A stretch of 64,000 bases of DNA, taken from contig NZ_VWWJ01000002.1 in assembly GCF_011753055.1 (NCBI RefSeq), positions 492,859-556,858 on the forward strand. The letters are read 5' to 3'. The notes below the pieces were generated by a model. The model worked only from the letters and a program-made list of their open reading frames with translations, did no database searches and was not told where the DNA came from. The DNA is from Burkholderia sp. Ax-1719. GTDB lineage: Bacteria > Pseudomonadota > Gammaproteobacteria > Burkholderiales > Burkholderiaceae. Of the stretch, positions 24,400 through 33,505 are shown one piece after another. Numbering within the stretch: the stretch's first letter is position 1; every line of letters begins with the position of its first letter. Both the position numbers and the translations under genes were made by a program.

Positions 24400-25584
24400 A
24401 TGGATCTCGTCCTGAGCGAAGAAGCGGTGCTGATCCGCGACAGCGCCGCCGAGGTGCTGGCGCAACAGAGCGCCTCCGCCGAGGTGCGCCGTGCCATCGA
24501 ACGCCACGCGGGCTATGACGCCGCGCTCTGGCAGACGATGGCCGGGGAATTGGGCTGGTGCGGCTTGAGCGTACCGGAGCAGGCGGGCGGTGCGGGATTG
24601 GGCGCAACGGCACTGGTGCTGTTGATGGAGCAGATAGGGCGACGGCTGGCGTGCGTGCCTTACTTTGGCACGGCTGTGCTGGCCGCGCAGGCCTTGACGC
24701 AATGTCTGCGCGACGATGGCGAGAGCGAGGAGACCGTGCGCTGGCTCGCCCGCATCGCGGCGGGGGAAACGCGTGCGACGCTGGCGCTCGCGCGCACCGC
24801 GCCGTTTGACGTAGCGAATGCGCAGGCGTGGCCCATCGAAGCGCAAGAAACGGCGCAGGGCTACACCCTGAGCGGCACGCTTAGCGCGGTCATCGACGGC
24901 GTCATGGCCGATCTGCTGCTCGTGCCCGCGCGCGTGGGCGGCGATATTGCGCTATTCGCGGTTGAGACCAGCCAGGCTGGCGTTTCGCGCAAGCCCTTGC
25001 CGACGCTCGACGCGACACGGCCTTTTGCTTGCATCGAACTGGAGGCGGTGAGCGTCGCGTGCCACGCGTGCCTGGCTCAAGGCGAGACCATGCGTGCTGC
25101 GCTCACCCGCGCAGCATGGTTCGCCGCACTGGCGCTGGCCGCCGAACAACTGGGCGGCGCGCAGCAATGCCTGGATCTGACGCTCGCCTACACCTCGGAG
25201 CGCGTGCAGTTCGGGCGTCCGATCGCCTCGTTTCAGGCGGTCAAGCATCGTTGCGCAGAAATGCTCGTCGCCGTGGAAGCCGCGCGCTCGGCGGTGCTGG
25301 GCGCGGCGGCGGGCTGGGACGCCGCGCAGAACGCGCTCACCGACGTCGAATTTGCCGATATCGCCGTTGCTAAATCCAGCGCGAACGATGCCCTGCGGTT
25401 CTGCGCCCAGGAAGCAATCCAGCTACATGGCGGGGTGGGATTTACCTGGGAGTACGATCCACAGCTTTATTTCAAGCGCGCTCAGGCCAGTGGAGCGCTA
25501 TTCGGTTCGACGCCCGGGATGCTCGGCTGGCTTGCCAGTCATGTGATGGATCGTGACACCACGCTTGCAGGAGCATTCGCATGA
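24400..25584 (+). CDS. Acyl-CoA dehydrogenase, divergent subunit of second FadE pair
   Basis: A 394-residue acyl-CoA dehydrogenase homologue starting MDLVLSEEAVLIRDSAAEVL. As in the 21281 gene the middle domain is degenerate (LALARTAPFDVANAQAWPIEAQ) while the C-terminal domain is well kept: AYTSERVQFGRPIASFQAVKHRCAEML and AIQLHGGVGFTWEYDPQLYFKR. It begins four bases after the SDR stop and overlaps the FadE30-like gene by four bases (ATGA), so the two subunits are probably made in equal amounts and form a heterotetramer. Its exact substrate is inferred from context only. Confidence 0.82.
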   Translation: MDLVLSEEAVLIRDSAAEVLAQQSASAEVRRAIERHAGYDAALWQTMAGELGWCGLSVPEQAGGAGLGATALVLLMEQIGRRLACVPYFGTAVLAAQALTQCLRDDGESEETVRWLARIAAGETRATLALARTAPFDVANAQAWPIEAQETAQGYTLSGTLSAVIDGVMADLLLVPARVGGDIALFAVETSQAGVSRKPLPTLDATRPFACIELEAVSVACHACLAQGETMRAALTRAAWFAALALAAEQLGGAQQCLDLTLAYTSERVQFGRPIASFQAVKHRCAEMLVAVEAARSAVLGAAAGWDAAQNALTDVEFADIAVAKSSANDALRFCAQEAIQLHGGVGFTWEYDPQLYFKRAQASGALFGSTPGMLGWLASHVMDRDTTLAGAFA

Positions 25585-26828
25585 ACGCACGCAACGACGT
25601 AAAGCTGGATGACGCGCGCGAACGCGAAGCCCGTTTGCGCGAGGACATTGCCGCATGGATGGAGGCGCATCTGTGCGGCGCATTCGCCTGCCTGCGCTAT
25701 CGCGGCGGCCCCGGCGACGAAGACGCGTTTCCCGAACTGCGCAAGGACTGGGAGCGCGAACTTGCCGCGGGCGGCTGGACCGGACTCGGCTGGCCGGTGG
25801 AGGCGGGCGGACGCGGCTGGAGCGTGGCAGATCAGGTGATCTTCCATGAGGAATATGCGCGCGCGGGCGGCCCGGGTCGCATGGGTCATATCGGCGAAGG
25901 GCTGTTAGGGCCGACGCTGATTGCATGCGGCAGCGCAGACCAGTGCGCGCGCTTTCTGCCCGGTATTCTCGCGGGCACGCAGTTCTGGTGCCAGGGCTAT
26001 TCGGAGCCAGGCGCGGGTTCGGATCTCGCCAACGTGCGCACGCGTGCTGAACGTCAGCCGGACGGCGCGTGGCGTATCGACGGCCAGAAAGTCTGGACCT
26101 CGCTGGCGCACGATTCCGGATGGATCTTCGTGCTCGCACGCAGCGATGCGCAATCGCGCGGCAACAAGGGCTTGTCCTTTTTCCTCGTGCCACTCGAACA
26201 GCCAGGCGTAGAGATCCGGCCAATCCGCCAGATGAACGGCGGCGCGGAATTCAACGAAGTTTTTTTCGACGGCGCACGCGCCGAAGCCGCCGATCTTGTC
26301 GGCCAGCCCGGCGACGGCTGGCGTATCGCCATGACGCTGTTGGGTTTCGAGCGCGGCATCTCTACGCTAGGCCAGCAAATGCAGTTCATCCGCGAACTGG
26401 ACTGGGTGATCGAGGCGGCGAAGGAAGCCGGGGTGGATGGCGATGCATCGATTCGCGCGCGCATCGCGCGGGCATGGGCAGGGCTGCGCATCATGCGCCA
26501 CAACGCGTTGCGCATGCTGGGCGTAGAAGGCACACCAGGCACACAAGGCGCTTCCGCCGTACAGGACAAATCGGCGCTTATTTATAAGTACTACTGGTCG
26601 AACTGGCATCGTGATCTAGGGCAACTGGCAATGGACGTGCTGGGCGATCAGGCGAATTTTGTCGATGTCGCCAGCAACGGGGCGGAAATGACGAAACGCA
26701 GTCGCCTTCAAGGCGTTTTCCTGTTTTCGCGCGCCGACACCATTTATGCCGGCACCAACGAAATCCAGCTCAACATCATGGCCGAGCGTGGGCTCGGCAT
26801 GCCCAGGGAACCACGAGGTCAAGCATGA
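25581..26828 (+). CDS. fadE30: Acyl-CoA dehydrogenase, FadE30-like
   Basis: A 415-residue acyl-CoA dehydrogenase resembling FadE30: LRYRGGPGDEDAFPELRKDWE, LGWPVEAGGRGWSVADQVIFHEEYA, LWGPTLI-type GLLGPTLIACGS, WCQGYSEPGAGSDLANV (~residue 140), NGQKVWTSLAHDSGWIFVLAR, GGAEFNEVFFDGAR, GFERGISTLGQQ and C-terminal FSRADTIYAGTNEIQLNIMAERGLG. In M. tuberculosis FadE30 desaturates the propionate side chain of 5-OH-HIP-CoA, and its gene adjoins the SDR IpdF, as here. It overlaps both neighbours by four bases. The symbol rests on my recall of the mycobacterial sequence and on the neighbouring ipdF. Confidence 0.83.
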   Translation: MNARNDVKLDDAREREARLREDIAAWMEAHLCGAFACLRYRGGPGDEDAFPELRKDWERELAAGGWTGLGWPVEAGGRGWSVADQVIFHEEYARAGGPGRMGHIGEGLLGPTLIACGSADQCARFLPGILAGTQFWCQGYSEPGAGSDLANVRTRAERQPDGAWRIDGQKVWTSLAHDSGWIFVLARSDAQSRGNKGLSFFLVPLEQPGVEIRPIRQMNGGAEFNEVFFDGARAEAADLVGQPGDGWRIAMTLLGFERGISTLGQQMQFIRELDWVIEAAKEAGVDGDASIRARIARAWAGLRIMRHNALRMLGVEGTPGTQGASAVQDKSALIYKYYWSNWHRDLGQLAMDVLGDQANFVDVASNGAEMTKRSRLQGVFLFSRADTIYAGTNEIQLNIMAERGLGMPREPRGQA

Positions 26829-27628
26829 ACGCAGAACATCGTCTCGCCATCGCGCCGCCCTATGTGGCGGGCCATCAACTGCTCGAAGGCAAGGCCGTGC
26901 TGATTACCGCCGCCGCTGGCGCGGGCATCGGTTTCGCCGCTGCGAAGCGCTGCGCGGAAGAGGGCTGCCGCGCGCTGATCGTCTCCGATATCCACGAAAA
27001 GCGACTGAACGATGCCGTCGCACGATTACGCGACGAAACCGGCCTCGCCGCCATCCACGGCCAGATTTGCGATGTGTCGAACGAAGCCCAGGTGCAGGCG
27101 CTCGTGGCCTTCGCCGAAGCGCAGACGGGCGGCGTGGACGTGCTCATCAATAACGCGGGCCTGGGCGGGTCGTGCCGCCTAGTCGATATGGACGATGCGC
27201 AATGGTCGCGCGTGCTCGACATTAGCCTCACCGGCACGTTCCGCATGATGCGCGCCATGCTGCCGCCGATGCAGGCGCGCGGGCGCGGCACCATCGTCAA
27301 TAACGCTTCCGTGCTGGGCTGGCGCGCGCAGGCCGAACAGGCGCACTATGCGGCGGCCAAGGCCGGGGTGATGGCGCTCACGCGCTGCGCGGCGCTGGAA
27401 GCTGCGTCTTTCGGCGTGCGCATCAATGCGGTGGCGCCCAGCATCGCGCTACACGATTTTCTGAAGAAGTCGGCCCCGGCCGATCTGCTCGAACAACTGG
27501 CGTCGCGCGAAGCGTTTGGGCGCGCCGCCGAAGTCTGGGAGGTGGCAAACGTGATGGTGTTCCTCGCAAGCGACTACGCGTCGTATCTCACCGGCGAAGT
27601 GCTCTCCGTGAGCAGCCAGCACGCATGA
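26825..27628 (+). CDS. ipdF: SDR-family 5-hydroxy-HIP-CoA pathway dehydrogenase IpdF-like
   Basis: A 267-residue short-chain dehydrogenase. Its nucleotide site is TAAAGAGIGFAAAKR, an unusual variant of TGxxxGIG that is shared by the mycobacterial IpdF (Rv3559c) as I remember it. NNAGLGGSCRLVDMD, NNASVLGWRAQAEQAHYAAAK (Ser, Tyr and Lys of the active site), RINAVAPSIA and EAFGRAAEVWEVANVMVFLASDYASYL also fit that protein. IpdF takes part in side-chain beta-oxidation of HIP-CoA. The start overlaps the fadE30 stop, and the stop overlaps the MaoC start. Confidence 0.85.
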   Translation: MNAEHRLAIAPPYVAGHQLLEGKAVLITAAAGAGIGFAAAKRCAEEGCRALIVSDIHEKRLNDAVARLRDETGLAAIHGQICDVSNEAQVQALVAFAEAQTGGVDVLINNAGLGGSCRLVDMDDAQWSRVLDISLTGTFRMMRAMLPPMQARGRGTIVNNASVLGWRAQAEQAHYAAAKAGVMALTRCAALEAASFGVRINAVAPSIALHDFLKKSAPADLLEQLASREAFGRAAEVWEVANVMVFLASDYASYLTGEVLSVSSQHA

Positions 27629-28116
27629 TGGAGACGCTCGACTTCAACGTGGCAAGCGTTCCGGCGCGCGTGTTCGCGCAGCCGGGCGCGCTGATCGATG
27701 CCGTGGGCGAACACCTGGGCGCGAGTCCGTGGTTCGCGATCGATCAGGCGCGCATCGGCCAGTTCGCCGATGCCACGCTCGATCATCAATGGGTCCATGT
27801 CGATCCCGAACGCGCGTGCAGCGGCCCGTTTGGCGGCTGTATTGCGCATGGATATCTCACGCTCTCGCTCGTCAACTATTTTCTGCCGCAGATCGTGCGC
27901 ATCGACGGCGCGCGCATGGGCGTGAATTACGGCTGCGATCGTGTGCGCTTTCCCGCGCCGGTGCGGGTGGGCGCGCGCGTGCGCGGCGTGGGCGAACTGC
28001 TGCGCGCGGAGGCGATCGAGGGCGGCGTGCAGGCCTGGATACGCGTGACCGTAGAGATCGAAGGCGAAGCCAAGCCGGGTTGCGTCGCCGATACGATCAG
28101 CCGTTATTACTTCTGA
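27625..28116 (+). CDS. MaoC-type enoyl-CoA hydratase
   Basis: A 163-residue single hot-dog-fold hydratase. The (R)-hydratase motif is readable as IGQFADATLDHQWVHVDPERA with GPFGGCIAHGYLTLSL; Asp and His there are the expected catalytic pair (~residues 52-57). The C-terminal strand region (GVNYGCDRVRFPAPVRVG) is typical. It overlaps ipdF by four bases; a second ATG directly follows the first, so the start may be three bases later. In the HIP-CoA cycle it could hydrate the product of the FadE30 enzyme. It follows ipdF and precedes a thiolase, making a compact oxidation cassette. Confidence 0.85.
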   Translation: MMETLDFNVASVPARVFAQPGALIDAVGEHLGASPWFAIDQARIGQFADATLDHQWVHVDPERACSGPFGGCIAHGYLTLSLVNYFLPQIVRIDGARMGVNYGCDRVRFPAPVRVGARVRGVGELLRAEAIEGGVQAWIRVTVEIEGEAKPGCVADTISRYYF

Positions 28117-28162
28117 TACCTCTGATTTCAACGCGATCTGAATCGCAACAGGAAAGCATTCG

Positions 28163-29368
28163 ATGAACGAAGCCGTGATTGTTTCGGTGGCGCGCACGCC
28201 CATCGGCAAGGCCTTTAGGGGCGCTTTCAACGATACCGAAGCGCCGGCGCTGGGCGGCCATGTGGTGCGCGAGGCGGTGGCGCGCGCGGGCCTGGAAGGT
28301 CGCGAGATCGATGACGTCATCATGGGTTGCGCCGCCCAGCAGGGCACCCAGGGCTACAACATCGGAAGGCTTTCGGCAATTGCGGCGGGGCTGCCGGCCA
28401 GCGTGCCGGGCATGGCGCTCGACCGCATGTGTTCGTCGGGGCTGATGTCGATTGCGGTGGCGGCGCGCAGCATTGCGTGCGGCGACGCCGATATCGTCGT
28501 GGCGGGCGGGGTGGAATCGATCACGCTCACGCAGAATCGCCATAAAAACAGCTATCGCGCACGGGCCGAAAGCGTGCTCGCGCAACAACCCGCCGCTTAT
28601 ATGGCGATGATCGAAACCGCCGAAGTGGTGTCGCGCCGCTATGGCATCAGCCGCGCGGACCAGGACGCGTTTGCGCTGGAAAGCCAGCGGCGCACGGCGG
28701 CAGCACAGGCGGCAGGGCGCTTCGACGCGGAAATCGTGTCGATGGATGTGCGTCGTGCGCTGTTCGACAAGGAAGGTAACGTCACGGGGCACGAAGACCT
28801 GTGCGCCACCCGCGACGAATGCAATCGCGCCGATACCAGCGCCGAAAGCCTCGCGGTGCTCAAACCGGTCTGGAGTGGCGGCGAAGCCGTGACGCAAGGT
28901 GAATACATCACGGCAGGCAATGCCTCGCAGCTTTCGGATGGCGCGGCCGCCGTGGTGGTGATGAGCGCGCAAAGCGCCCGCGCGCGCGGCCTGGCACCGC
29001 TGGGCATCTTTCGCGGACTGGCCGTGGCGGGCTGCGAAGCCGACGAAATGGGCATCGGCCCCGTATTCGCCGTGCCGCGTCTGCTTGAGAGACATCGCTT
29101 GAACGTGAGCGATATCGGTCTCTGGGAACTCAATGAGGCATTTGCCTGCCAGGCGATTTACTGTCGCGATCAGTTAGGTATCCCGATGGAGCGGCTTAAC
29201 GTGAATGGCGGAGCTATTTCGCTCGGGCATCCGTTCGGCATGTCGGGGGCGCGAATGACGATGCACGCGCTGATCGAAGGGCGGCGGCGCGGCGCGCGCC
29301 TGGCCGTGGTGACAATGTGCATCGGCGGCGGGATGGGTGCGGCGGCGCTGTTCGAGATTCCCGCATAA
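28163..29368 (+). CDS. Acetyl-CoA acyltransferase (thiolase) of steroid operon
   Basis: A 401-residue thiolase with nucleophilic Cys in [12 protein letters not shown] (~residue 92), [30 protein letters not shown] with catalytic His, and [16 protein letters not shown] with the second Cys. The N-terminal start [20 protein letters not shown] is typical of degradative thiolases. It ends the MaoC-ipdF-fadE30 cassette and would release acetyl- or propionyl-CoA from a steroid-derived beta-keto CoA. FadA5 (side chain) is a related family; the exact step cannot be assigned. A 46-base gap with AGGAA site separates it from the MaoC gene. Confidence 0.87.
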   Translation: MNEAVIVSVARTPIGKAFRGAFNDTEAPALGGHVVREAVARAGLEGREIDDVIMGCAAQQGTQGYNIGRLSAIAAGLPASVPGMALDRMCSSGLMSIAVAARSIACGDADIVVAGGVESITLTQNRHKNSYRARAESVLAQQPAAYMAMIETAEVVSRRYGISRADQDAFALESQRRTAAAQAAGRFDAEIVSMDVRRALFDKEGNVTGHEDLCATRDECNRADTSAESLAVLKPVWSGGEAVTQGEYITAGNASQLSDGAAAVVVMSAQSARARGLAPLGIFRGLAVAGCEADEMGIGPVFAVPRLLERHRLNVSDIGLWELNEAFACQAIYCRDQLGIPMERLNVNGGAISLGHPFGMSGARMTMHALIEGRRRGARLAVVTMCIGGGMGAAALFEIPA

Positions 29369-29419
29369 AACGCTGCGCGCCACAAAAAAGCAGCACACGA
29401 CAACATCGAGGAGACACCC

Positions 29420-30403
29420 ATGAAAAATTCGTTGCCGGGCCTGGTGATGTCGGCGGCGGTGCTGGGCGCGGCGCTCTTCGCGTTTGCGCCGCGCCCTTTA
29501 CCCGCGTTTCCCGCGAGCACCATTGCGGCCAACCGGCTGCAGATCAACGGTCTGGCGCAGGCAGGGGCGCGCACCGTCGCGGTGGGCGAGCGCGGCGTGA
29601 TCCTGCTTAGCGATGATGCGGGCGCAAGCTGGCGCCGCGCCGCCATCACGCCCGATGAAGCGTCGACGCTGACGGAGGTGTTCTTCGTTTCGCCGCGCGT
29701 GGGCGTAGCTGTGGGGCACGACGGCTGGATCGTGCGTACCGTCGATGGCGGTGAGCACTGGCAGGAAGTACGTTTCGATCATCGGCATTCCGACCCGTTG
29801 TTGGCAGTCTGGGGACGCGCCAATGGACCGCTTTTCGTGGTGGGCAGCTTCGGGCAGTTGCTCGTATCGCACGACGAAGGCGCGACGTGGAGCGCACAAA
29901 AAACGCCTGCGGATGACCGGCATCTAAACGCTATCGCGGGAGATTCCGAAGGTCATGTGGTGATCGCGGGCGAGACCGGCACGCTGCTGGTGTCGAACGA
30001 CGATGGCGCGAACTGGGAAAAGCGCGCCTCGCCATACGCGGGCTCACTGTTCGGCGTGTTGCCGCTGGGCGCGCATGCGTGGCTTGCCTATGGCATGCGC
30101 GGCAACGTGCTGCGCTCGGATGACGATGGGCAGACGTGGGTACATATCGATAGCGGCGTGGGCACCTCGTATTTCGGCGCGACGCAGTTGCCGGGCGGCC
30201 CGCTCGTGCTGGTCGGTCAGGGCGGCGCGATCGTTACTTCGAGCGATGGCGGCGCGCATTACGTCGTACGTAAGGCGGGCGGCGTGCAAAGCCTGGCGGC
30301 CGTGCTAAATGAAGGCCAGGGTCATCTGCTCGTAGCGGGCGAAGCGGGCGTGATGCGCTGGACGCTGCCCGTGTCCGTAGCGAAGACCAACGCGCCATCC
30401 TGA
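29420..30403 (+). CDS. YCF48/BNR-repeat beta-propeller protein, exported
   Basis: A 327-residue protein with an N-terminal hydrophobic segment (residues ~6-28) typical of a signal peptide or anchor. The remainder is a repeat array related to YCF48/photosystem II assembly factor and BNR-Asp-box propellers: S-D-D-A-G-A-S-W, T-V-D-G-G-E-H-W, S-H-D-E-G-A-T-W, S-N-D-D-G-A-N-W, S-D-D-D-G-Q-T-W and S-S-D-G-G, so six Asp boxes can be counted. It has nothing to do with photosynthesis here; such proteins often accompany RND-type transporters in proteobacterial lipid and steroid loci, and the next gene is one. It probably acts in the periplasm as a partner of that transporter. Confidence 0.8.
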   Translation: MKNSLPGLVMSAAVLGAALFAFAPRPLPAFPASTIAANRLQINGLAQAGARTVAVGERGVILLSDDAGASWRRAAITPDEASTLTEVFFVSPRVGVAVGHDGWIVRTVDGGEHWQEVRFDHRHSDPLLAVWGRANGPLFVVGSFGQLLVSHDEGATWSAQKTPADDRHLNAIAGDSEGHVVIAGETGTLLVSNDDGANWEKRASPYAGSLFGVLPLGAHAWLAYGMRGNVLRSDDDGQTWVHIDSGVGTSYFGATQLPGGPLVLVGQGGAIVTSSDGGAHYVVRKAGGVQSLAAVLNEGQGHLLVAGEAGVMRWTLPVSVAKTNAPS

Positions 30404-30455
30404 CGCCTCCTCGTCGTCATCAACCGAATCGTACTGCGAAATAAAAGGCTTGCCC

Positions 30456-32885
30456 ATGACCGCTACTCCCCGCACTTCCTCGCTCGCGCGTTTCGTGGAT
30501 CGCTGCGCCAGCGCGATCATGCGCCATCGCCTCGTGCTGCTTACACTCTGCGTGGCGCTGACTGCCGCCTTCGGCTACTCGGCCACGCGGCTGCGGCTCG
30601 ATCCGGGATTCAACAAGATGATCCCAATGGAACACCCCTATATGCAGGTGTTCAACCGCTACGCCAGCGCTTTTCCGGGCGCGAATACGGTGCTGGTGAG
30701 CCTGCGCTGGAAGGGGCAGGGCGATATCTACAACGAGCCCTTCATGGATGCGCTGCGCCACGCGACCGATGATGTGTTCTTCATTCCCGGCGTGAACCGC
30801 TCGCGCGTGTTCTCGCTTTTCACGCCCAATGTGCGCTACACGGAAGTGACCGAAGCGGGTTTTCGCGGCGACGTGGTGGTGCCCGGACAGTTCAGCAGCA
30901 ATAATCCCGACGATCTCGCCAAGGTGCGCCGCAATGTGGCGCGCTCGGGACAGATCGGCCGCCTCGTCAGCAACGACCTGAAAGCAGCGCTGATTCGCGC
31001 GGAACTGCGCGAGACCGATCCGGTGACGGGCAAGCGGCTCGATTACAGCGCGGTGGCGAAGCAGCTGGAGCAGATTCGCACGCGCTACGCGAGCCAGAAT
31101 GTCGAGGTCGACATCATCGGCTTTGCCAAGCTGGTGGGCGATGTGGAGGCCGGCATTGCGGGTGTGATGGTGTTTTTCGGCATTGCGTTTGCGATTACGG
31201 CCGTGCTGCTGCTCGCCTACACGCGTTCGTGGCGCACCACGGCGCTCGCGTTGTGCGTCGCGCTGCTGCCGGTGGTGTGGCTGCTGGGCGCGCTGCCGAT
31301 GCTGGGTCTGGGCATCGATCCGATGTCGATTCTGGTGCCGTTCCTGATCTTCTCGATTGGCGTTTCGCATGCGGTGCAGATGACGAACGCCTGGAAACAG
31401 GCGCTCGCCACCGGCTTATCGTCGGCGGATGCGGCGCGCGATGCTTTCCGCAAGCTGTTCGTGCCGGGCACCGTGGCGTTGCTCACGAATGCACTGGGCT
31501 TCATGGTCATCATGCGGATTCGCATCGATATCGTGCGCGAGCTGGGCATTACCGCCTGCCTGGGCGTGCTGCTGATGATCGTCACCAACAAGGTGTTCCT
31601 GCCGATCCTGCTTTCCTATACGCGGCTCGAACGCGGCGCGCTGGCGCATGCGCAGCGCCGTGTGGCGCAGCGTCAGAACGGCGGCAAGGCGGACGGCTGG
31701 GCGCGCTTTGGCGTATTCGCGCGGCCGCTGCCGGCGCTTGGCGTGTTTGCGGTGGCGCTGGGTTTGCTCGCGTTTGGCGCGCAGGCGTCGCGTGCGCTGC
31801 AGATTGGCGATATTGGATCGGGCGCGCCCGAGCTGCGCGCGACATCGCGTTACAACCTGGATAACGCGCGCATCACGAGCCAGTACAACATCGGCGTGGA
31901 TGCGCTCGCCGTGATCGTCGAAACGCAAGGTTATGACGATGCCTGCCTGCATTACCCGGTAATGAGCGCGATCGAGCGCTTCGAAATGCAGATGCGCGGC
32001 GTGGCGGGCGTCCAGTCGGTGGTGAGCGTGCCGTCGCTGGCGAAGGTGTCGATTGCCGCCTTCAACGAGGGCAATCCGCGCTGGGCCGCGCTGCCGCGTT
32101 CGAGTGACGGCCTCACGCAAGGCGCGGGCGCGTTCGACCCGGACAATGGCATGAATACGGAGAACTGCCAGGCGATCCAGGTGCTGATCTACACCGACAA
32201 TCACGAAGGCCGCACCATCGCGCATATCGTCGATGAAATCAAGCGCTTCGCCGCCGAGGACGAGACGCAGGGCGTGGCCTTTCGCCTGGCGGGCGGCAAT
32301 GTGGGCGTGATGGCGGCCACCAACGAGGCGGTCGCCGATGCGGAAATCGCGATGCTGCTGTCGATCTTCGGTGCGATTGCGCTGCTGTGCTTTGTCACGT
32401 TCCGCTCGTGGCGCGCCGTGCTGTGCATCATCGTGCCGCTCACCCTGGTTTCGATTCTCTGTAATGCGGTGATGGCGTGGCTGGGGATCGGCCTGAAGGT
32501 GGCGACACTGCCCGTCATTACGCTGGGCGTTGGCGTGGGCGTCGATTACGGCATCTATCTGTACGAGCGCTTGCAGCACGAACTGCGCGCCGGGGCGAGC
32601 CTGCCCGAAGCTTTCGGCGCGGCGATGCGCCAGCGCGGCACGGCGGCGCTTTTCACGGCGGTGACGATGTTTATCGGCGTGGGAACGTGGGCGGGATCGG
32701 CGCTGAAATTCCAGGTGGATATGGGCGTGCTGCTGGCTTTCATGTTCCTTGTGAACCTGTTTGGCGCGGTGTTCCTGCTGCCGGCACTGGCCGCCTGGCT
32801 GGGCGTCGAGCGTGCCGAGCGGCGCGCGGTGCAAGGAAGTCAGGCGGCGTTGCGCGGCGCGGCGGTGGCGCAGGCGCGGTCCTGA
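30456..32885 (+). CDS. RND/MMPL-superfamily transporter
   Basis: An 809-residue membrane protein with two repeats of six transmembrane segments and large periplasmic domains. TM1 is near residues 25-45; clusters follow at ~235-400 and ~620-780, including DIIGFAKLVGDVEAGIAGVMVFFGIAF and VATLPVITLGVGVGVDYGIYL. The GVGVDYG segment is the family proton-relay region in repeat two. The start is ATG 30456 with AAAGG upstream. It follows the YCF48-like gene closely, so the two probably form a transport unit. The substrate is unknown; a hydrophobic molecule such as a steroid is likely from the context, and direction of transport cannot be read. Confidence 0.84.
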   Translation: MTATPRTSSLARFVDRCASAIMRHRLVLLTLCVALTAAFGYSATRLRLDPGFNKMIPMEHPYMQVFNRYASAFPGANTVLVSLRWKGQGDIYNEPFMDALRHATDDVFFIPGVNRSRVFSLFTPNVRYTEVTEAGFRGDVVVPGQFSSNNPDDLAKVRRNVARSGQIGRLVSNDLKAALIRAELRETDPVTGKRLDYSAVAKQLEQIRTRYASQNVEVDIIGFAKLVGDVEAGIAGVMVFFGIAFAITAVLLLAYTRSWRTTALALCVALLPVVWLLGALPMLGLGIDPMSILVPFLIFSIGVSHAVQMTNAWKQALATGLSSADAARDAFRKLFVPGTVALLTNALGFMVIMRIRIDIVRELGITACLGVLLMIVTNKVFLPILLSYTRLERGALAHAQRRVAQRQNGGKADGWARFGVFARPLPALGVFAVALGLLAFGAQASRALQIGDIGSGAPELRATSRYNLDNARITSQYNIGVDALAVIVETQGYDDACLHYPVMSAIERFEMQMRGVAGVQSVVSVPSLAKVSIAAFNEGNPRWAALPRSSDGLTQGAGAFDPDNGMNTENCQAIQVLIYTDNHEGRTIAHIVDEIKRFAAEDETQGVAFRLAGGNVGVMAATNEAVADAEIAMLLSIFGAIALLCFVTFRSWRAVLCIIVPLTLVSILCNAVMAWLGIGLKVATLPVITLGVGVGVDYGIYLYERLQHELRAGASLPEAFGAAMRQRGTAALFTAVTMFIGVGTWAGSALKFQVDMGVLLAFMFLVNLFGAVFLLPALAAWLGVERAERRAVQGSQAALRGAAVAQARS

Positions 32886-32962
32886 CCACTGCGGAACTGA
32901 CGGCCATCGTGGCGCGATCCGGCTAGAATCGGGGCTTTGCTTCGATTACCGTTATTCGCGCT

Positions 32963-33364
32963 ATGAAAATTCTCTTCGCCTCGGCATTTGCCGCACTGGT
33001 TGTCGCGGCCAGCCCGCTCGCGCAGGCACAAACCGCGAGCGACGCCGCCGCCCCGCAACAGGAATGCTCGATTGGCCGTGTGAGCGGCGTGGGCGGCGCG
33101 GCGGCCAGCATGCGCGAATATCTCGCACTGCCGGAGCGTGACCGCTACCGTTATTTCTCGGACCACCAGATCGACTGCCAGGTGGACGACGACGGGCACG
33201 CCACACGCTGCGTAGGCCTCGTCAATCTGCGCAAGGACAAGGTGAGCGTGTACGACGACAGCGACCCGACCACGACCACCGTGGTGGCGCGCGTCGAGCT
33301 TGAGCACGGCACTTATCCGGTCATCATCGTGGTGCGCAAGCAGGACATCACCTGCGACGACTGA
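32963..33364 (+). CDS. Small exported protein of unknown function
   Basis: A 133-residue protein that I do not recognise. It has a clear signal peptide (MKILFASAFAALVVAASPLAQAQ, cut near residue 23). The mature part contains four Cys (in ECSIG, DCQVD, RCVGL and TCDD), suggesting two disulfides in the periplasm. An acidic middle and a strand-rich C terminus (VVARVELEHGTYPVIIVVRKQ) follow. It lies 77 bases after the RND gene and ahead of the kshA operator. Its role is unknown; it may belong with the transporter. Confidence 0.65.
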   Translation: MKILFASAFAALVVAASPLAQAQTASDAAAPQQECSIGRVSGVGGAAASMREYLALPERDRYRYFSDHQIDCQVDDDGHATRCVGLVNLRKDKVSVYDDSDPTTTTVVARVELEHGTYPVIIVVRKQDITCDD

Positions 33365-33422
33365 TGGCATGAGCCCATCGCGGCACCATCCGGCTCATCT
33401 GGAATATCTCCTCGTTCGTCCC

Positions 33423-33466
33423 TAGTCCGTCGGGACGATGAATGGCGTGCGCTGCCCGACTAACGT
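33423..33466 (+). promoter_or_regulatory. Steroid-locus operator plus -10, upstream of kshA
   Basis: TAGTCC-GTCG-GGACGATG (33423-33440) is the cleanest copy of the motif. TAACGT (33461-33466) follows after exactly 20 bases as -10. The ATG of kshA is 65 bases from the operator's end, with AGGAGGAG just upstream of the start. Confidence 0.68.
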
Positions 33467-33505
33467 GGCAGGAGCCCCACGTTCCATTCAAACAGGAGGA
33501 GAACC

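Noticed and set aside
29420..30403. A photosystem assembly role for the YCF48-like protein
   Set aside because: No photosynthesis gene is present; the match reflects the shared propeller repeat, and the context is a transporter in a catabolic locus.
31416..32834. A 472-codon minus-strand frame opposite the RND transporter
   Set aside because: Same cause; the translation is Arg/His-rich low complexity without hydrophobic or domain features.
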